Origin: Sphingobacteriaceae bacterium UBA2059
GTDB taxonomy: Bacteria > Bacteroidota > Bacteroidia > Sphingobacteriales > Sphingobacteriaceae
Reading direction: 5' to 3'
Length of the DNA: 64,000 nucleotides
Assembly: GCA_002332615.1 (NCBI GenBank)
Contig: DDAL01000008.1
Span: forward strand, 13,605 to 77,604
A model generated the notes under the pieces. That model ran no database searches and had not been told where the DNA came from. It saw only the letters and a program-made list of their open reading frames with translations. This document shows positions 59,401 through 64,000 of this stretch, one piece after another. Every line of letters starts with the position of its first letter. Position 1 is the first letter of the stretch. The position numbers and the translations under genes were made by a program.

Positions 59401-62400
59401 TTAAAATTGAGCTTTAATTCCAAATCCAAAGGTTCTCAGACTTGGCTGCATAAAGTAATCGTATCCCTGGGAATACGTACCGGTAGACGCTGTTAATTCA
59501 GGATCATAAGGAGCCTTATTATAGATCATCCATAAATTTTTTCCTTGAAGCGATACAGATAGATTCATCTTGTTCCCTATAAGGTATTTAGGAATCATAT
59601 AAGACAAACTAACCTCCTTCAGGCGAAAATTTGTCGCATTGTAAACATATCTTGAAAGCAAACCATCATTTCCTCCTCCAATAAGCTCATAATACTTCCG
59701 GGGGTCTATACGACCTTTATTTATTTCAACGCCTCCGTTATCCCTGTCTATTCCCGACTGTTTGGACACGCCATAACGGTCAAGTATAGCCTGAGTGCTT
59801 GAGGTAACTACACCACCCACACGGCCCGTAAGCAAAAAGCTTAAGTTTACACCCTTATATCCAAGACTATTTCTCCAGCCCAGGGTATAATCGGGGTTTG
59901 CACTACCCACCTTCAGCGTTTTGTTATCTATTGACAGGCCATCACCCTCTATCGTATAGATGCTCCCTTGGTTGTCCTCATGTAGAACACCGGTAACAAA
60001 GACGTCTCCTATTTGTCCGCCTTCCTGTATTCGGCTGCCACCACTTGGATAGACTTCCGTTATCGTTATTTTTTCACCCGTTATAGGGTCAGGGTAATCA
60101 TGTACAAGTTCAATGATCTTATTTTCGTTTAAGCTGTACGTTAAAGATGTAGCATAATTAAACGGCCCTGCATTGTTAGTAAAGCCCAGACTGGCTTCTA
60201 TCCCCCTGTTCCTAACATTCCCGGCTTGCAGATAAAAAGAATTAGACTCACTGTTAGACTTTTTAGAATAGAACGTCTGATTGTAAGTATTAGACTGATA
60301 GACCGCTACATCTATATTCAGCCTATTTCTAAACATTCTCAAATTAGAACCTATCTCAACAGAATTCGTCCGCTCAGCTTTAAAATCGGGTAAGCCGGCA
60401 AATTCGTTTGGAGTAAAGCCACCTCCGGTAATGGGCGTAGTACTGGTTCCAGGAGTGAAACCTAAGAATTTAATAGGAGCACCAACAACAGTGTAAGAAC
60501 CCCTTACTTTCAAAAATGAAACAGCTTCCGGTAGTTTCGCCATTTCAGAAATAACCGCTGATAACCCTACAGACGGGTAAAAGAAATCGGGCTGGCTAGA
60601 ATTAACAAGCTTTGAACTCCAGTCATTCCTACCTGTAAGCGTTAAATATAAGTAGTTTCTAAAACCAATTTCAGCACTTGCAAAGGCAGAGACCGTTCTT
60701 TCGTTATTATCTCCATAGGTTTCCTTAAGCAGAGCCTCTAAAGGATTAATATTGTTAAAGCTAAACAGGTTGGGAACCGTTGCCAGGTTTCCGGTAACTT
60801 CGCTTATTGAATGCTTTTTATCCTCAAAGCTGGAACCTATATGTGCTTCAATACTAAAATCATTAAGTCGTTTGTTCAAATTAAGCATTACATCGGAGTA
60901 AATTTGCTTAAACTCATCTTTACCCAATGAGTATAGCCCTTTAGGCTGTGCAAAAAGCCCTATTGTAGACGCATGGTACTTTTTTTCAGCATTACCATAA
61001 GTATTGTCCATCCGAATACGCCCGGTAATATTTAACCATGAGTTTACATCATACCCTGCACTCCCATATAACATAAACCGGTCGCGTTTAGAAGGAAAGA
61101 GCATACGCTTTGTGGTCCAGTAAGGATTTTGCATAGAAAGGTTCATGTCCCCGTAAGGCCAGAACTGAACAGGAAACCTGCGTTCAGGATCATAGCGCTC
61201 AAAAAGTTTAACTTTTTCAAAATCTTCGCCCCTTGGAAACAGGTATACAGGAACAAGAGGATTGAAATATTGCCCTTGTGCAAGCATGTTTTGATCTTCC
61301 TGCCTTATATAACCGGCACTCAGGTCAACATTCATTTTATCATCAAGGAACTTAGCGGTGTTTCTGATAGAAAAGTTATACCTGTTGTACTTATTATTAG
61401 GAATGATGCCTTTTGAGTTAGTGCTTCCAAGGGATATGAAGGTTTGGTTTTGCTTATTACCAACCGACATGCTTAAAGCATTAATAACGCTTGTTCCTGT
61501 TTGGAAAAAATCTAAAGGATCATAGGAAGATGGCTCTGACAATCTTTCCCCCCAGCTGTAAAATTCCCCCTGCTTGTTGCCATAGCTGGTTTGAAACTCC
61601 GGAACGATAAAAGGGCTCATAAACTCCGTACTGTTCGAAAAGTTAAGCTGAAGCTTACCAGAAGTACCTTTCTTAGTATTTATCAAAATAACCCCATTAG
61701 CCGCTGCACTCCCGTATAACGCTGCAGCCGAAGGCCCTGTCAGCACAGATATGCTCTCAATATCTTCCGGGTTAAAGTCCGAAATCCCCTCACCTCCGGC
61801 CATACTGGAAAACGCACCACCCGTAGATTCTCCTTTTGAATTATTTGCCAGCGGCATTCCATCAACAACGTATAGCACATTATTGCCTCCATTAATTGAC
61901 TTTGCACCTCTCATCACTACCCTCGCGGCACCCCCAACACCGGTAGCGCTACTGTTTATGGTCACACCGGCTACCTTTCCGTTTAAGCTATTCACAAAGT
62001 TGGCATCCTTTACGCGGGTCACCTCTTCGCCTTTTACCTCCTGCACATTATAGCTTAAAGCCTTGGTTTGTCTTTTAATACCCAAAGCAGTAACAACCAC
62101 CTCACCCAGTTTGCTGTCTGCCTCTGCAAGTGTAATCGTTAAACTTTTCTGGTTATTTACAGGCACTTCCCGCGTACTATATCCTATAGATGAAACGATC
62201 AGAACATCCGAAGGAGAAACGCTTAGTATGAATCCCCCTTCAATATTTGTTGCAGTGCCTCGTCCGGTAGCCTTAGATCTAATCGTTGCTGCCGGAACTG
62301 GCAAGCCTTTCGAGTCTTTTACAAGTCCCGATACTTGTATCTGCTGCTGCATCTCGCCAGATTTTTCAAGCCCCACATCTAAGGTCTTTTTTCTAAGTAC

Positions 62401-62784
62401 AATTACCTTTTCTTTCAGAGAGTACGTAATTGGCTGATTGCTGAATATAGAGTTCAAAGCACTCACCAGCTGGGCATCCTTAATATTTATACTCACTGGC
62501 TTTGCAGCAGAAATCACCTCACTGTTGTACACGAAAGAGTAACCGCTTTGTCTTTTAATCTCTTTCAAAACATTCCTTAGATCAGCTTTTGTTTCGTTAA
62601 GGCTCACCTGCTGGCTAAAACCAACGGCAAAAACCTGCGTTGAAAATAGAAGTGTAAATAGCAATGTGGTTTTCATAGCAAGAAGTAGTTTACTATTGGA
62701 TACGCTCGCTTTATCCCTAAAGCAACAGAAAAGTTTAGTCAATAACTTTCCCCCGGGTGTTTTCAGATATATCTGTCCCTTCAT
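59401..62784 (-). CDS. SusC/RagA TonB-dependent receptor with STN domain (PUL2)
   Basis: Outer-membrane importer paired with the SusD above. Signal segment about 30-58, STN domain (about 62-130, LKEIKRQSGYSFVYNSEV), carboxypeptidase-like domain, plug from about EVVVTALGIKRQTKALS, barrel ending FGFGIKAQF. 1127 residues. Its plug and barrel are clearly diverged from the PUL1 SusC, so the two PULs are not a simple duplication. An ATG 37 codons in (MKTTLLFTLLF) would give a shorter signal peptide. Confidence 0.94.
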   Translation of the reverse strand: MKGQIYLKTPGGKLLTKLFCCFRDKASVSNSKLLLAMKTTLLFTLLFSTQVFAVGFSQQVSLNETKADLRNVLKEIKRQSGYSFVYNSEVISAAKPVSINIKDAQLVSALNSIFSNQPITYSLKEKVIVLRKKTLDVGLEKSGEMQQQIQVSGLVKDSKGLPVPAATIRSKATGRGTATNIEGGFILSVSPSDVLIVSSIGYSTREVPVNNQKSLTITLAEADSKLGEVVVTALGIKRQTKALSYNVQEVKGEEVTRVKDANFVNSLNGKVAGVTINSSATGVGGAARVVMRGAKSINGGNNVLYVVDGMPLANNSKGESTGGAFSSMAGGEGISDFNPEDIESISVLTGPSAAALYGSAAANGVILINTKKGTSGKLQLNFSNSTEFMSPFIVPEFQTSYGNKQGEFYSWGERLSEPSSYDPLDFFQTGTSVINALSMSVGNKQNQTFISLGSTNSKGIIPNNKYNRYNFSIRNTAKFLDDKMNVDLSAGYIRQEDQNMLAQGQYFNPLVPVYLFPRGEDFEKVKLFERYDPERRFPVQFWPYGDMNLSMQNPYWTTKRMLFPSKRDRFMLYGSAGYDVNSWLNITGRIRMDNTYGNAEKKYHASTIGLFAQPKGLYSLGKDEFKQIYSDVMLNLNKRLNDFSIEAHIGSSFEDKKHSISEVTGNLATVPNLFSFNNINPLEALLKETYGDNNERTVSAFASAEIGFRNYLYLTLTGRNDWSSKLVNSSQPDFFYPSVGLSAVISEMAKLPEAVSFLKVRGSYTVVGAPIKFLGFTPGTSTTPITGGGFTPNEFAGLPDFKAERTNSVEIGSNLRMFRNRLNIDVAVYQSNTYNQTFYSKKSNSESNSFYLQAGNVRNRGIEASLGFTNNAGPFNYATSLTYSLNENKIIELVHDYPDPITGEKITITEVYPSGGSRIQEGGQIGDVFVTGVLHEDNQGSIYTIEGDGLSIDNKTLKVGSANPDYTLGWRNSLGYKGVNLSFLLTGRVGGVVTSSTQAILDRYGVSKQSGIDRDNGGVEINKGRIDPRKYYELIGGGNDGLLSRYVYNATNFRLKEVSLSYMIPKYLIGNKMNLSVSLQGKNLWMIYNKAPYDPELTASTGTYSQGYDYFMQPSLRTFGFGIKAQF

Positions 62785-62905
62785 ATTGTTAGTTAATTAA
62801 GAATTTGATAATTTATGGTTTGTCCGCGCTGATTGCAGCTGGTTAAAGCGGCCCCTTAGAAGATTTTTAGTATTTATGTTATCATATATATAGTGGTTTA
62901 ATTGT
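62785..62905. other. Gap between fecR and susC of PUL2
   Basis: 121 bases, AT-rich, with no gene. Confidence 0.4.
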
Positions 62906-64000
62906 TTACTTTTCTGTTCTTACTATAACTTTACGATTAGATTTTATTTCGAAGCTCACACCACCCGCTTGTTCAAGTATTTCCAATACTGAAGAAAGGC
63001 GGGAGTTCCTCGGAACCGATCCTGAAAATACAACCTCAGGGCGCCTGCCTTCAAAAACTACATCTGCATCGTACCAGTTCGAGAGCTTTTGCATTATACT
63101 CTCTATCGTTTCCTCATTAAACACAAAAACCCCATTTTTCCAAGCCACAACATCCTCAACATTCACCGCTTTAACCACCGGCATTTCGTTCCCTCTAAAC
63201 GAAGCCTGCATACTTGGCACAAGCCTTCGCTTGTAGGTTAAATTATTTACATCAACAGATCCCTTTAAGAGCGTAACGCTCGCTATATTATTCGCTTTAT
63301 AATTACTAACGTTAAAAGCAGTTCCCCATACGGTAACGTCAATATCGCCCGACTTAACTATAAACTGTTGTTTTGTACTTCCGGTAACCTCGAAGTAAGC
63401 TTCACCCTCAAGCTCTACAATCCTTTGCCTGCCAATAAAAGCAGATGGAAACTTTAGTGAAGAGCCAGCATTTACCCACACCTTTGTTCCATCCGGAAGC
63501 ACAATATTATACTGGCCTCCCCGGGGTACAATAATTTCATTCATCCTCACGGGTTCATTAATCTCAGATCCTCTATAGATTAATAATCCGTCCTTCGTTT
63601 TTTGAACTGCAAGCTTATTATCCAGCTCAATAAGGCCAGCGTTCATATCATCCAGCCAAACCTCCTTCCCGCCTTCCAGCCTGATCATCGCACGATTCCT
63701 GCCCGGCGACAAATCATTTGCCGTAGTCTTTAACACGCCCCGCTCCTCATTCCTTTCTTTTAAGTCATTCAATCCAATGATCCCTACAAAAAGCAACAGA
63801 AGCGCAGACGCCGCAATTCCTATATACCATGGCTTTAAAGGCCATTCACAGGATTTCTTGCCCTCTATCTCATTATTTATACGTGCAAACAAACGCCTGC
63901 CCCTTTTTTCATCCTCAACAGAAAGTCCTTCATCATCTTCCGCAGCAGCCATTCTCTTATAGTATTCATCTGCCAACAGTTTTTCGCTGTCGGTTGCAAT
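62906..64000 (-). CDS. FecR-family anti-sigma factor, 5' end beyond window (PUL2)
   Basis: The frame is open to the window edge (position 64000), so the N-terminus is missing; internal TTG and ATG codons near 63976-63952 are not the true start. The membrane segment (WYIGIAASALLLLFVGIIGL, about 115 codons before the FecR domain) and the FecR domain (VPRGGQYNIVLPDGTKVW and FNEETIESIMQKLSNWYDADV) are visible. An ECF sigma gene is expected just outside. Confidence 0.92.
   Translation of the reverse strand: MATDSEKLLADEYYKRMAAAEDDEGLSVEDEKRGRRLFARINNEIEGKKSCEWPLKPWYIGIAASALLLLFVGIIGLNDLKERNEERGVLKTTANDLSPGRNRAMIRLEGGKEVWLDDMNAGLIELDNKLAVQKTKDGLLIYRGSEINEPVRMNEIIVPRGGQYNIVLPDGTKVWVNAGSSLKFPSAFIGRQRIVELEGEAYFEVTGSTKQQFIVKSGDIDVTVWGTAFNVSNYKANNIASVTLLKGSVDVNNLTYKRRLVPSMQASFRGNEMPVVKAVNVEDVVAWKNGVFVFNEETIESIMQKLSNWYDADVVFEGRRPEVVFSGSVPRNSRLSSVLEILEQAGGVSFEIKSNRKVIVRTEK

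Noticed and set aside
44499..64000. Insertion sequence or integrase as the cause of the PUL junction
   Set aside because: No transposase, integrase or terminal inverted repeats are visible; only the holB-terminator repeat supports a rearrangement.

Overview
The window is chromosomal DNA of a member of the Bacteroidota, most likely order Sphingobacteriales or a close relative. The evidence is internal. It contains SusC/SusD outer-membrane pairs with FecR/ECF-sigma regulators, the gliding lipoprotein GldH, a succinylornithine-type transcarbamylase, a CarB that ends before the allosteric domain, many promoters of the Bacteroidota type (TTTG, about 20 bases, TAnnTTTG) and almost no Shine-Dalgarno sequences. 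I see no tRNA, rRNA, CRISPR array, insertion sequence, integrase or phage gene.

Layout: (1) 0.3-9.5 kb, housekeeping: carB, radA, rng, a 29-residue basic mini-protein, a TPR membrane protein, an HU-like protein, mutY and ssb. (2) 9.6-17.3 kb, an arginine operon: promoter, a 44-codon arginine-rich leader ORF that runs into a terminator-like hairpin, then GNAT acyltransferase, argG, argC, argD, argF', argB and argE. argH lies 8 kb away on the other strand with an aminotransferase. (3) 17.3-30.8 kb: an MDR reductase, an SGNH hydrolase, birA, rsfS-ftsH, a LUD protein, pfkA, gmhA, and rpsP-rimM-trmD-rplS with a possible internal terminator. (4) 31-44.4 kb: psd, hpt, an AsmA-like/GT51 transglycosylase, Mrp and NifU, def, an M16 peptidase, msrA, a membrane protein, comM, and the holB-ricT-gldH operon.

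(5) 44.4-64 kb holds two polysaccharide utilization loci, both on the minus strand. PUL1 is sigma, FecR, SusC, SusD, SusE and a GH76 endo-alpha-1,6-mannanase. PUL2 is FecR (cut by the window edge), SusC, SusD, a GH18 endo-beta-N-acetylglucosaminidase-like enzyme and two DUF1735 surface lipoproteins. Together they suggest capture of high-mannose N-glycans or fungal mannoprotein. Between them lie a frameshifted ruvX and a second, decayed copy of the holB promoter and 5' end followed by a terminator like the one ending PUL1, which marks the junction as a recombination or insertion scar.

The most interesting items are the arginine leader/attenuator candidate, the duplicated holB/terminator segment around the PUL, the valine at the substrate-specificity position of ArgF', and a recurring promoter design in which the -7 box sits 4-8 bases before the start codon, implying leaderless or nearly leaderless mRNAs.
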